Positions 43,521-54,165 of a DNA stretch of 64,000 nucleotides are shown piece by piece (the first letter of the stretch is position 1; each line of letters begins with the position of its first letter). The stretch spans positions 1,649,673 through 1,713,672 of the forward strand of contig NW_024722158.1 in assembly GCF_018991925.1 (NCBI RefSeq), in the 5' to 3' direction. The DNA is from Homarus americanus (lineage: Eukaryota; Arthropoda; Malacostraca; Decapoda; Nephropidae). Under the pieces are notes generated by a model. It was not told where the DNA came from, made no database searches, and worked only from the letters and a program-made list of their open reading frames with translations. Made by a program: the position numbers and the translations under genes.

Positions 43521-44099
43521 ACTATTATTTTTGCCTCGATGTATGTAACTTTATTCATTTATTGAAACTCATTTACATGCACACACTGTCCTAAGGGCAA
43601 AGCTGTACTGTACATGTAATCAAAATAATGTACAAAATGATTACTAAAATTTTAGTCTGTGCAAACTATTGCATGTTTACCAATTAATCACTATCTTATA
43701 AGAATTCCAGCAATGTAAATTATATTCTCCCCGGTCACTTCTATGAAATTTTATAAGTAAAAAACAAAAACTCAATCTAAAGGGCATAAATAAACAAATA
43801 AATACTTCACTAGACCTTCGGCGCTAACTCAAACGTATCACCTCACCTCCCCCCCACTCGCTCCCTCCCTCCCTCTCCCCCCCCCCCAGTCAGGGTTTTA
43901 GGCTTACAGTTTTTATCTTATATAATATCACAGACTAAAGTTAGGAGAATGTAATTTGCATTGCTGGAATCCTTGCAAGACAGCGAATTATTTGAATATA
44001 AACGTCATATATTTTGCACAAGAGATAAAAATTAATCACTTGTATCACATTACAGTAGTGATTTAAGAGTAAGAGTGTGTATGTACGTATATATACATA
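43521..44099. other. Intron, nothing recognised
   Basis: AT-rich; a C/T-rich patch at 43850-43890 only. Confidence 0.45.
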
Positions 44100-44626
44100 C
44101 AGTCGGCCCTTAACATACGCGGGGGCTACATAACAGAGATACCCGTGGATGTTAAAAATCTGCGTATATGTGCTGCCCCCCAAAAAAAACCCTGGCCCCC
44201 CTCCATGTCCTTATTTACCGTATATACCTGTGTGTAGCTCGAGTTTTTAAGACCAAATTATTTGGCAGAAAATTGGGGGTCAACCTCTAAACGGGTAATA
44301 GTTTCATTACGTTGAAAAATATTTACCAGTAACTACCAGTAAACAATGGAAACGACGCACCACCAGCTGTGAGTGTCGGTACAGTTGCCAGGGCAGATCT
44401 CTTGCGTCATCATAGCAAGCCCAAAGTAGCCAAATCCATGGTATGGTAGCACAGCACGATGTAAAACATAAAGTATTCATTTATTAAAGTTTATTTATAG
44501 ATACTGGACATAAATTTTTGTTCATTACATTTGAAACATCAATCTTTGTTAATTAAATTTGAAACAAAAGAAAACTACGATACCGTATTTTCATTAAAAT
44601 ATTACATCACAAGTATGTGACTGAAT

Positions 44627-45012
44627 GAATATACATATTCTCAGAAATAAATATAGAAATGAAATATTTTTGCTGGAATGACGAACATATTACAGTGGAA
44701 AGTGGGATAAAATCATGACGAAAACAATGACTTTGCTTTCTTTCGTTATTCAAAAGATTTTACGGTAATCGCTTTTCGAATGGTTTTCAGTTAAAAAACT
44801 GTTGTACTGTATTACAATAATATTCTATCCTATCATTAGCCTTATAATCCCACAACTGAAAACCATTCGAAAAGCGATTCCGGTAACATCTTTTGAACGA
44901 AAGAATGAGAAAGTCATTGCTTTCGTCACAATTTTATCCCACTTTCCACTGTAATACGTACATCATTTCAGCAAAAATATTACATTTCCATGTTCTCAGA
45001 AATAAATGGTAG
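44627..45012. repeat. Large palindrome 1 (MITE-like foldback)
   Basis: An inner unit 44693-44951 has CAGTGGAAAGTGGGATAAAA at one end and its complement at the other, each next to TA. The inverted symmetry continues outward into the flanks (ATTCTCAGAAATAAAT and TTTTTGCTG-type words), so arms total well over 150 bp. Confidence 0.85.
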
Positions 45013-45349
45013 TTCTTTTGAAACGTAACGTACAGTATTTAATATTAAAATGCAAAAATAGCTATAAAAACAATTAATACTGTACACCCGTAATATACTG
45101 GCTGGCATCTCGTCCCTGCTCCCGCGTCCAAGGGCACCACTCCTCCCAACTCGCTCCCTCCTCCGCCTCCTCCACCTCCTCACCGTCACTACTGCCGACA
45201 ACTAACACAAATGTTTTGTGAATAACTGCACCTCCACTTCCTATGTACAGTACTGAACTGTACTGTGCTGTGCATTTTTACAAACAATAAACATGGCAAG
45301 AAAAGCTATTAAAAAAAAAGAGATAAAAATTTCACTTTACTGTACAGTA

Positions 45350-45888
45350 CCTATCCTCGGCGACAGGACTGGGGTCATCGGGCTCATCGTCACTCAATTC
45401 CATAACAGGTGGTGAAGTGGGGGCGACGGTGGATTCAGCTGCTTCCTCACTGCCGCCAGTGATTGATGGTGTTAAATCTCTCCTTCGGTGATCAAAGAAC
45501 ATGGTGATGGGGAGCTGTCGTCTCTTTCATACATTTCTTCCATGATGTTTTTGTATGGAGCGAAAACGTCATCCATCCCTCGCATGAATTTCAGGGCACG
45601 CACCATGGAGGGGTCCATACTATAGGCCAGGTTTTTCAGTGCCTCAATATTCCTGGTCATCTCCCCCAACTTTTCCAACGTTATTTCTTGGTGCTCTTCC
45701 TCTTCCTCATCCTCTTTCCCTTTCGCTTCCTCTTCCTTGCCTGAGTCTACTAACTCCTGTAGATCCTCCTCGGTCAGCTCAGTGTCGTGCTCTTCAATTA
45801 GCTCCCTAATCTCGTCCACTGCCATGTCCTGGAAGCCTTCAGCAGCCACTTTCCTTGACAGTGCCAGGGTCTTTCCGAATATTTTCAT
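45350..45888 (-). pseudogene. Tigger transposase C-terminal region, truncated
   Basis: The minus strand reads FQDMAVDEIRELIEEHDTEL then TEEDLQELVDSGKEEE, an acidic run, and a helical segment (NIEALKNLAYSMDPSMVRAL). This resembles the end of Tigger/jerky-type transposases after the DDE domain. A frameshift near 45475 is followed by a continuation in another frame (ITGGSEEAAES, VMELSDDEPDD). The DNA-binding and catalytic domains are absent. Confidence 0.65.
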
Positions 45889-46257
45889 TAAAATCCATCA
45901 AAATCGTTTTCCTTGTCATTGTCTTAAGCACCAAACAGCTCCTCCCAGTCTTCTCCTTGAACAGGGCTAGAGGGTACTTGTTTTTCGAATAATTTTCAGT
46001 TAAAAAAATGTTACAGCACATGTGTATTTTACCTAAACTGTGCCTGAATGAATATATTCTCAGAAATAAATAGTAGTTTTGCAGAAACGTGATGTATTTC
46101 AATGTAAAATAGGATCAAATACATGACGAAAACAAAAGACTTTACCTAACCTTCCAATGTTCAAGAGATGTTACTCGCTTTTTTTAATAGTTTTCGGTTA
46201 AAATGCTGTTATATTACAATGATATTATATTCATACTGTGCTTGATATACTACATTC

Positions 46258-46592
46258 AAGGAAATGTAATATTTTTGCTGAAATGACGTACGTATTACAG
46301 TGGAAAGTGGGATAAAATCGTGACGAAAACAATGATGTGAGCTTTCTTTCGTTCAAAAGATGTTACCGTAATCGCTTTTCTAATGGTTTTCAGTTAAAAA
46401 AACTGTTGCATCACAAGTGAATTAGGATAGAATATTATTGTAATACAACAGTTCTTTAACTGAAAACCATTCGAAAAGCGATTACGGTAACATCTTTTGA
46501 ACGAAAGAAAGCGAGTCATTGCTTTCGTCACTTTCCACTGTAATACGTACGTCATTTCAGTTAAATATTACATTTCCATATTCTCAGAAATA
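46258..46592. repeat. Large palindrome 2 (MITE-like foldback)
   Basis: A second copy of the structure at 44627-45012. The inner unit 46298-46540 is flanked by TA and again bounded by CAGTGGAAAGTGGG arms; outer arms GGAAATGTAATATTT are inverted too. Confidence 0.85.
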
Positions 46593-47043
46593 AATAGTAG
46601 CTCTGCTGAAACGTAATGTATTTCAATGTAAATTAGGATAAACTACATGAAAACAAAAGACTTTACCTAACCTTCCGATGTTCAAGATATGTTACTCGTT
46701 TTTTTAATAGCTTTCGGTTAAAACACTGTTATATTAGTGAAATTCTATTCATACTGTGCTTGATATAATACATTCACGCAAATATAATATTTTTGCAACT
46801 ACAATGCTGATGTCAACACAAACGTGGTTACAGCGAGACTGACTGAGTGAGGGAGAGCTATGTGTGTGTGTGTGAGGTTGCGGGAGCGGGCGGTGTCCCG
46901 TGTTCGGTGCCGCGCGCGAGTTGAATGGCGCGCGATTTGAATGTACTTCAATTAATTCAATGTACAGAATATTCCTCCGGCGGGGCAATCCGCGTATTTG
47001 CAAATCCGTGTATGCTAAACCTGCGTATGTTAAGGGCCGACTG

Positions 47044-47059
47044 TATATATATATATATA
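47044..47059. repeat. (TA)8 between two Tigger elements
   Basis: The right TIR of the element ending at 47043 and the left TIR starting at 47060 are separated only by TA repeats, a preferred target for TA-specific insertion. Confidence 0.9.
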
Positions 47060-49352
47060 CAGTCAACCCTCACTTTACGCGGTTAATGTAACCCGCAGGG
47101 TCCCGCGGAAAGTGAGGAACGCGTAAAGTGAATAACATAACATATGGGATTAATTGAAATAGAGTCCGGGCCGACCCCCAAACTCCACTTTTTGACGACA
47201 CACAACTATGTTGTAGTAAAAATTTTATCTTAACTTTATGATGGTATGAAAAAATAAGTAATATAGAAGAGGTTAGGTTAGGAAAAATAAAGGTTAACAT
47301 AGGAAAAATAAAGGTTAGGTTAGGAAAACTAAAAGTTAGGTGGAACACTTATGTTAGTAGAAGAGATGGGTCGGCGTACGGGGATGGAGGCTGGTTCCGA
47401 GGCAGAGGGCAGGCTACTGGCCCTCAGGTGAATCACCATTACTAGGTGCATCACCATCACTGTCACTTACAGTTGTCAGGGCTTCCCTGACAAATCCCTC
47501 AAAGTCATCTTCACTGTCACTATCACTGGCTTGGGCTGGCTGTGGTGGGTTGCGGGCGAAGAAATCTGTTATGCTTTGCTGACGGCTGGTGTTGATGTTG
47601 TCGTGATACACCTTGATGTACGGCTCCATAGTCTGCAACAGCTGGGTAGTGAAGATTTCATACCTGTTTCCGTCAGGGTCGTCGGAAAGGAGGAGCTTGG
47701 CTTTCTCGATACACTCGATGGCACCCCTAACATTACTATGGGATAAGTGTTGTTCTTCTTGGGATGGCGCACCACCTGCCTCTTCACTGACGTCGTCATC
47801 ATCATGTACCATCTCCTCGGTAGTCACATCAGGTTCCATTATCACCTCCATGATGTCGTCGTTGGTGGTCTCGGAGAAGCCTGGAACTGTAACAGTCTGC
47901 GCAGCTTCTCTGGCAAGGTCCACTGCTACTGCAACATTCTGAACCTCACCAGTCACAGATTGACTCCTCCTCTCACCTGGTATTCCATGCAACACATGTC
48001 TCCATGCGTGACGAATTGTAGCAATAGACAGCTGATCCCATGACTCCACCAAGAAGTCCACAGCTTTCTTGATGTTAAATACTCTCCAGAATTGTTTGAA
48101 CAGTATTTTTTGCTGTGCCAACTGTTGATCCTCATCTTCTTCGCTCTTGCTATCGGTGGTGGTGTCACTCAGGTTATGCAACTCTTCCCTGGTGTTGGTG
48201 TAGTCGTTCAGGAGTTTGAATTTTTTTGTTGAGAATGCAGCTTTTACATTACAGATTAACTCTTGGTCCATGGGCTGTAATATAGACGTAGTGTTGGGAG
48301 GAAGGAAGACCACTTTTACGTTGGGGTGACGATCTAACAGTAGGGGCGAGTGTCCTGGTGCGTTGTCCAGCAGCAACAAAATCTTGAATGGCACATTCTG
48401 TCGCTCACAGAATTTCTTTACATCGGGAACAAAACAGTCATCAAACCAGGAGAGGGACAGTGTAGAGAACATCCACGCCTTACGTGCGGTCAGCCAGTGG
48501 ACATTTAGCTTGGTCATGTCCATGGTTTTGTAGGCGTGCGGCTTGCGTGCTGTGTGGATCACCGATAACTTGAGCTTACAGGTACTGGAGGCATTGGTGG
48601 TAAACAGGACGGTGATGCGTTCCTTCTGCATCTTCCGGCCCCGAATCTTGCTGGCATTCTTTACAACGAAGGACTTGGAAGGTAGCTTTTTCCAGAAAAG
48701 ACCAGATTCGTCCATGTTAAACACCTGGTCGTCACTGTACTGTCCTTCCTCCATAATCTCACGTAAAAACGGAGGAAATTCCCTAGCCGCAGCACGGTCA
48801 GCACTCGCTTCTTCACCACCAATGTTTATATTGGTGATCTTGTTCCGGATCTTAAACCTCTGTAACCACCCAGAGGAAGCATTAAAGGGTTTGGGCTCTG
48901 TAATTCCCATCTTTCGTGCCACTGCAATGTACAGTTCACGTGCGTAGTCCTTAACAGAGCGCGTGTCGACCGCCATGTTCCGTCGCGCCTGACGCACCAA
49001 GTATCTCACAAGTAATTTTTCTGTCTTGAGAAGCACCTGGTTGTGAAAATACTTGATCATAGAAGCACCTGTAGACTTTGTGATCTTCATGTGCTCCTTT
49101 ATCTTGGCTGCATCCTTCTTTCTTGTTCGAATCGTAGATTCATTCACACCATGCTGGCGCGCCAAATCAACCTGCCTTGTTCCTTTCTCCAACTCTTGGA
49201 TGATCTTGTACTTCACCTCGTAGCTTAAGGAACGTCGTGTCTTCTTTGGCTTAGTGCCGCTGGGTCCAGGTAAGGAAAGGTTTCTCTCTGGGGGCGGTGG
49301 TCCGGCGGAAGCCATTTTACAGAACAATGGATACACGTTTACACGGTCTGGC
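47060..49352 (-). mobile_element. Tigger-family transposon with intact transposase, one end lost
   Basis: The 3' end carries the TIR CAGTCAACCCTCACTTTACG after TA. The 5' end TIR is absent: at 49353 the sequence changes to the end region of the other Tigger family (N1 type). The transposase frame lies between. Confidence 0.8.
47414..49315 (-). CDS. Tigger/pogo transposase, open (634 aa from the preferred start)
   Basis: Residues from the ATG at 49315: a proline-rich leader; psq helix-turn-helix (RRSLSYEVKYKIIQELEKGT, QVDLARQHGVNESTIRT, ~28-70); CENP-B-type second HTH (AVDTRSVKDYARELY, GWLQRFKIRNKI, ~115-162); DDE catalytic core with Asp in FNMDESGLFW (~202), LLLLDNAPGHSPLL (~317) and ILQPMDQE (~350). 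An acidic C-tail follows, holding QQSITDFFAR (~579-588), a canonical PCNA-binding PIP box (Q-x-x-I-x-x-F-F). The frame runs upstream to 49471, but those 52 codons lie in foreign MITE sequence, so the Met at 49315 (MASAGPPPPERN) is preferred. No stop or frameshift: it could be a recently active or retained transposase. The missing 5' TIR prevents movement of this copy in cis. Domestication is possible but unsupported. Confidence 0.88.
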   Translation of the reverse strand: MASAGPPPPERNLSLPGPSGTKPKKTRRSLSYEVKYKIIQELEKGTRQVDLARQHGVNESTIRTRKKDAAKIKEHMKITKSTGASMIKYFHNQVLLKTEKLLVRYLVRQARRNMAVDTRSVKDYARELYIAVARKMGITEPKPFNASSGWLQRFKIRNKITNINIGGEEASADRAAAREFPPFLREIMEEGQYSDDQVFNMDESGLFWKKLPSKSFVVKNASKIRGRKMQKERITVLFTTNASSTCKLKLSVIHTARKPHAYKTMDMTKLNVHWLTARKAWMFSTLSLSWFDDCFVPDVKKFCERQNVPFKILLLLDNAPGHSPLLLDRHPNVKVVFLPPNTTSILQPMDQELICNVKAAFSTKKFKLLNDYTNTREELHNLSDTTTDSKSEEDEDQQLAQQKILFKQFWRVFNIKKAVDFLVESWDQLSIATIRHAWRHVLHGIPGERRSQSVTGEVQNVAVAVDLAREAAQTVTVPGFSETTNDDIMEVIMEPDVTTEEMVHDDDDVSEEAGGAPSQEEQHLSHSNVRGAIECIEKAKLLLSDDPDGNRYEIFTTQLLQTMEPYIKVYHDNINTSRQQSITDFFARNPPQPAQASDSDSEDDFEGFVREALTTVSDSDGDAPSNGDSPEGQ

Positions 49353-49588
49353 GTGGAGGGATGAAATGGTGCCATGGGGTGACTTCTCTTCCACCCCAAT
49401 GCCTTCTCTTCTCCCTTCTCCTCCACCCCCATTCTAATTCCCATCATCATCCAGGAGCCTTCTACATACACACCTCAAAGTAGGTGTACTTTTCTACCTT
49501 TTTTGTTGAATTTAGGCAATTTTCCGTGAACTGGAACCAATTACCCAAAAACCCATTGAAACAATGGTTTCGGTTAACGAGTTTTACG
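49353..49588 (-). mobile_element. N1-type Tigger end fragment fused to the transposase element
   Basis: Matches the TIR-proximal region of N1/N2/N5 (ATGGTGCCATGGGGTGACTT, then the CATCATCATCCAGGAGCC region, to GGTTTCGGTTAACGAG). The terminal ~25 bp of the TIR are replaced by LINE sequence at 49589. Confidence 0.8.
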
Positions 49589-50430
49589 GGAATTAGCCCA
49601 CCCGGGCACAGGTCAAACAACCGACAATGGGGCCTGGGAAATAGAAAGAAATTGAAAATAGAGAACAAAAAGGTTATATTGTGTTAATCTACACCACAAA
49701 GATGCCGGAAAACCAGCTTTTTAAAGTGAGACAGATTGTATAAATATAGCAACACAGAAGAAGGCAGAGCATTCCACAGTTTGGCTGTGTGAGGAAAGAA
49801 GGAGGTACTATAACGGGTTATTACTGTATAGTGTGACCGACATCTACAGAGAAACGGTGGGCACCGCAGGCAAGACGTGTGTTACGAGCCCATGGCCTTG
49901 CCGGCGGTACACAGGATGCCAAATCCATCGAACATTGCCCGTTAGAGTACCTGTAAAAGAGAGAGAGTGAAGCAACATTGTGGCAAAGAGAAAGGGAAGA
50001 AAGATTATCACCTAAAGGAGGAGAGTTAATAAGACGAAATGCCTTTGATTCCACCCTATCTAACAGTTGAAGAGCCACCCCAGATATGAGAGCAGTACTC
50101 CAAGTTAGGACGAATGAATCCCTTATATACTTGGAGCAACTGCTCAGGAGTTAAGTAGCTACGGCATCTGTACAGCATTCCCAACTTTCGGGAGGCAGCT
50201 TTAGCTATACTAAGGATGTGCGATTTCCAGGACATATTGGAGGAAATGGTGAGGCCTAATATATTTATTTCAGAATTTGGCAGGATAATAGCGTCCTGAA
50301 ATGTAATTGGTGGGAGATCGTCTAATTTACAAATTGTAATTGGTAAATATTGAGTTTTATTACTATTAACTTAACCAAGTTTGTACCTCCCCATTCAGAG
50401 ATGCTGCACAGATCCGCATTGATAGAAGTA
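49589..50430 (-). mobile_element. Jockey/RTE-like LINE, 3' fragment of reverse transcriptase
   Basis: On the minus strand, pieces in shifting frames read like the thumb and C-terminus of a jockey-type reverse transcriptase: SSISEWG, then SWKSHILSIAKAASRKLGML, then LLDRVESKAFRLINSPPL and VASLSLFYRYSNGQCSMDLA (50078-49821), followed by a 3' UTR. Frames are broken at several places. Inactive 5'-truncated copy. Confidence 0.72.
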
Positions 50431-50706
50431 ATGATACCAGTACGGTACCTGCAGCAAGTAACAAAATAAGACAATAATTAGTCAGTAAAAATATGTTTTA
50501 GGTAAACTACTACAGAAAATGGGAAACCAAAAGCAGAGATAGTTCAATAGTATGTCTCGGCCGCTGTAAAATAGGGAAGGAAAAGATGCCGTGATTTACA
50601 ATAATTCGCTTAAACAGAAATGAAACGCCAAATTTAACAGTTATGGCACAGAAAAATCCAGATTACGTTGACAATGACCATCGTTGAAGACAAATGTCAC
50701 CGTCAT
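50431..50706. other. Short non-coding stretch
   Basis: Nothing recognised. Confidence 0.4.
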
Positions 50707-50940
50707 TTAACCCTTATGCCCCTGGTGACATACCCAACCAGCTCGTCCGGGGTGACATACCAGAACGCGCACCTTTTCCTGCCACAGTTTAAATGACCAG
50801 CGTGGGTTATCAGGTTCCAGTGTGACTGTGTCTGTCACGCCACACCTCGGCCACAGGGAAGCTTCCTCAACATAATTACCTACTTTTGTTTGTTTCATTT
50901 TCAGTGTTTGTCCATTTTATAATGTTTTATTAAAGTATTA

Positions 50941-53525
50941 CAGTGGTCCCTCGGTTAACGAATTCAATTCGTTCCAGAGGGTCGTTCGTTAACCGAATGC
51001 ATTGTTTCAATGGGATTTTGGGTAATTGGTTCCAGCTCACAGAAAATTACATGCAAAGTAAAAAAAAAAATGCAGTAAAGTACACTTACTTTGAGGTGTG
51101 TACAGTTTGTAGAAGGCTCTTGGTTGATGATGATGATGGGAATTAGAAGTGGGAGGTGGAGGAGGAGAAAGGAGAAGAGAAGGAAGTGGAGGTGGAGGAG
51201 AAGCATTTTACTGCTTCTTGGAAGGTGAGTCACCTTCCATAATAATGTCAGGAACCTCTGGGCTGACAGATTCTCCAACAGGAAAATCCTCTCTCCTTTT
51301 TGAAGTGGAAGGCTGAGGGGAAGCATCTTTCTCCCGCTGCCTCTTAGAGAAGAAACTGTCAAATTTTGGTTGTGGGGCATTTCTCCTCCTCATCATTCAC
51401 TGATTTTTGAAGGAGGAGACCACTTTGTCCTCAACATTACACAAAATAGGTTCTGTTGTTTCCACATCAGGATGCCTTGAAGCCAGTTTCCTGAACATCT
51501 CCCAGTGGTGAACAACATCTTTTAAATCTGAAGTAGACATATGGTCATCACTTTCCCTTTCCTCCTCACCACTGTCTCTTTCTAACATCTCATCCAGTTG
51601 CTGCAAGTCTTCAGGAGTAAGTTCCTGCTCATGAGACATCACAAGCTCTTCCACATCATCCTATACTTCAAGGCCCAATGACTGACCAATGGACACAATC
51701 TCTGTTTCTTCCTCATATCCTTCAAAATCATGGACTGCTGATGGCCACAGTGCTTTCCATGCAGAATTGAGGGATCTAATGGAGACTTCTTGCCATGAGG
51801 ACACAATCAATTTAACAGCCTCCAGGATGTTGTATTGTGTCTTCCAGAACTGTGCCAGTGTTAGATCAGGATCAGTGGAAGTTGCCTGATAACACCTTCT
51901 GAACATTTTCTTCATGTACAGCTTCTTGAAGTTGCTGATTACATTTTGGTCTATTGGCTGATTAATTGATGTGGTGTTGGGAGGCAAAAACAACACTTTG
52001 ACAAAGTCAAATCGAGCCTCCAACGTGCTGGCAAGTTGAGGGTCATGACCAGGGGCATTATCCATGAGGAGAAGAGCCTTTAAAGGGAGTTTATTGGTGG
52101 TTAGGTAGCTCTTCACAGAAGGGCAAAACACCTCAACAGCCCATTCATTAAAGAGCTGTCTTGTCACCCATGCCTTACAGTTGGACTTCCAATATTCTCC
52201 AAGTTGTCCTCTTACCACCTTTTGTTGCTTGAACACCCTGGGGTTCTCAGAGTGGTAGACAAGCATAGGCTTCAGTCGGAAATCCCCTGAAGCATTGGCA
52301 CCAAGCAATAGAGTGAGACGGTCCTTCATGGGTTTATACCCCAGTAAAGAGGCTTAATCTCTGGTGATGAATGTCCTTTTGGCCATTTTCTTCCAGAACA
52401 GCCCGGTTTCATCCACATTGAACACTTGCTGTGGAAGATAATTCTCTTCATCCATCAGTTCCTTGAACTTCACTACAAATTTGCTGCTCCTTCTTTGTCT
52501 GCACTGGCAGCTTCACCATGCCTAACAACACTAAAAATTTCACTTCTTTTCTTAAATTTATCGAACCAGCCCTGGCTGGCCCTAAACTCTTCAAACTCGG
52601 TTTCAGAAGAACTAGGTTGATCTTCCTTCAAATGTTTGTAAATTTTCCTGGCTCTTTCACAAATAAATTCAGTAGAAATTGAATCTCCTTTCATTTGTTT
52701 TTCCTTAATCCAAATAAGAAGTAACCTCTCTGTTTCTGAAATTAATGATCTACCTTTAAACACTCTGGTAGATTTGTCTCTCACTTTCACTTCTTTAAAT
52801 TTGTCTTTCTGCGAAAGAATTGTCGACACAGTTGATGCCGACATGCCATATTCATTGCTAAGCACATTTGTTCTAATGCCTTCTTCATGTTTCCTAATGA
52901 TTTCCTGTTTCACCTGAATTGAAATTGCCTTTCTAGATTTCTTTGGACCCATGCTGGATTCAATACAATTTCACCACTAAAATTTTAAGTTCAATTGCTG
53001 TAATTAAAGATTATTTTATTTAAATCAACACTGCACTATATATTATCAATATGTTAAATAAATTTCAGAATGACCAATTATTGTACTGTAAAAACATAAA
53101 AATACTCTGTGTTCAAGAGACCCACAAGCAAGATGTTACCTCCACTGAACAGAGACACAAACAGATGCCTTGGTGGGTGAGTGAAGTGGCTGATGGGCTC
53201 ACCAAAAACTAGTTCCCTGTACTGCAATTATGTTAAATAAGTGTTAAAATGACTAATAATTTTAATATAAAACTTGGAAAAATATTGAATAGCACAACCT
53301 TCTTGATATTTACTCCAATGGGAACGAATGTAAGCCCTAGAACCGATTACTATATAGGTGGACTAATCTACCAGCCGATGAGCAAGCGAAAACGTGTTGA
53401 CATGTTTTGGTAAGAATTTCGTTAATCAAATTTTTGTTCGTTAACCGAATTGAAGATTCTTATGGAAAGTAATTCGTTAACCGAAATTACGTGAACCGAA
53501 GCGTTTGTTAACCGAGGGACCACTG
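50941..53525 (-). mobile_element. Tigger-family transposon, 2.6 kb, both ends present
   Basis: Inverted ends CAGTGGTCCCTCGGTTAACG, with TA at 50939-50940 and 53526-53527. The ends and subterminal regions are shared with N1, N2, N5 and the fragment at 43225, making this the likely parent type of those deletion derivatives. Confidence 0.92.
51208..52952 (-). pseudogene. Tigger transposase, full length but broken
   Basis: Minus strand from ATG 52952: psq HTH (MGPKKSRKAISIQVKQEIIR, SNEYGMSASTVSTIL), CENP-B-type HTH (DSISTEFICERARKIY, ASQGWFDKFKKRS), DDE core with FNVDETGLFWKKM, LLMDNAPGHDP and INQPIDQNVISNF, then the acidic helical tail (SHEQELTPEDLQQLDEML) and a basic C-terminus with QPKFDSFFSKRQR, a PIP-box-like motif. 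Damage: a one-base frameshift near 52475, and in-frame stops near 52355, 51660 and 51398. All three catalytic Asp codons remain. Inactive; similar in domain order to the intact transposase at 47414-49315 but from a distinct subfamily. Confidence 0.88.
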
Positions 53526-54165
53526 TATTGATAAAAGTAGTGGAGTAGTATTGTAGTGTAGTATTACTGGAAAATAATGGTATGATTATGTTATAAATGT
53601 TTTTATTTGTGAAATTATAATTATTTTATGCATTACTTGATCTACCAATCACAAAGACAGCCTGGCGACCAACTGGTGATTGTTGCCGAGCAGTTTTATG
53701 AAAAATAAAGCAAATAAAATATTCTAAATGAATTATTTATAGGAAATAAGTACTGTATTATGATCAGTAAATATATGCATTACTGGCCATCCCAGACACA
53801 ACGGCAAGCAGAAAATGGCCACTAAGAGCGTAGTGACCACGAGTGTCAGCTGTCAAAACAAGACTGTCCCTTTATCTTCCTCACCACCACAGGGAAGTTT
53901 CTAGAGGGTCAATATATAGATTTTTTATTATTTTATCATTTAAAAAAGTTAAAAATTATTTTGGGAAGTTTTTATTTTTCTCGATTTACCCTCACGTGGG
54001 GGGGACACCCTAGCCCGGGGCGTAGGGGTTAAGGTTAAAAATGTTGGTCGTGTCTCTCTCAGTGTATGAGGAGGTAATGCAAACCTTGTGTGTGTTAGAG
54101 CCGTTGGTAGCAGAGGTTGAGTGAGAGAGGAGAGAGGAGACTGTACTGTGTTTCTGTTGTTGCAG

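Larger units (their letters stand above)
44100..47043 (-). mobile_element. Tigger-family transposon, 2.9 kb, degenerate, with nested palindromes
   Basis: Terminal inverted repeats CAGTCGGCCCTTAACATACG at both ends, flanked by TA (44098-44099 and 47044-47045). The minus strand keeps the C-terminal part of a Tigger transposase (45888-45350). Much of the rest is made of inverted and direct repeats (44627-45012, 46258-46592, and 46040-46290 versus 46570-46800) that have replaced or swollen the coding interior. 44220-44480 may be another MITE fragment (ACCGTATATACCTGTGTGTA). Confidence 0.8.
50711..54028. mobile_element. piggyBac-like non-autonomous element enclosing a Tigger
   Basis: The left end is CCCTTATGCCCCTGG and the right end read inward is CCCCTACGCCCCGGG. 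TTAA flanks both sides (50707-50710 and 54029-54032). TTAA target sites and CCC-starting ends are the signature of piggyBac. Apart from the inserted Tigger (50941-53525) its own sequence is only ~730 bp without a coding frame. Its right end lies 130 bp before exon 3 of the host gene. Confidence 0.65.

Noticed and set aside
44627..45012. Palindrome as a microRNA precursor
   Set aside because: Arms are far too long and are part of a repeated transposon structure with TA borders.
49316..49471. N-terminal 52-codon extension of the Tigger transposase
   Set aside because: Lies mostly in sequence from a different Tigger family fused at 49353; the internal Met at 49315 precedes the conserved protein.
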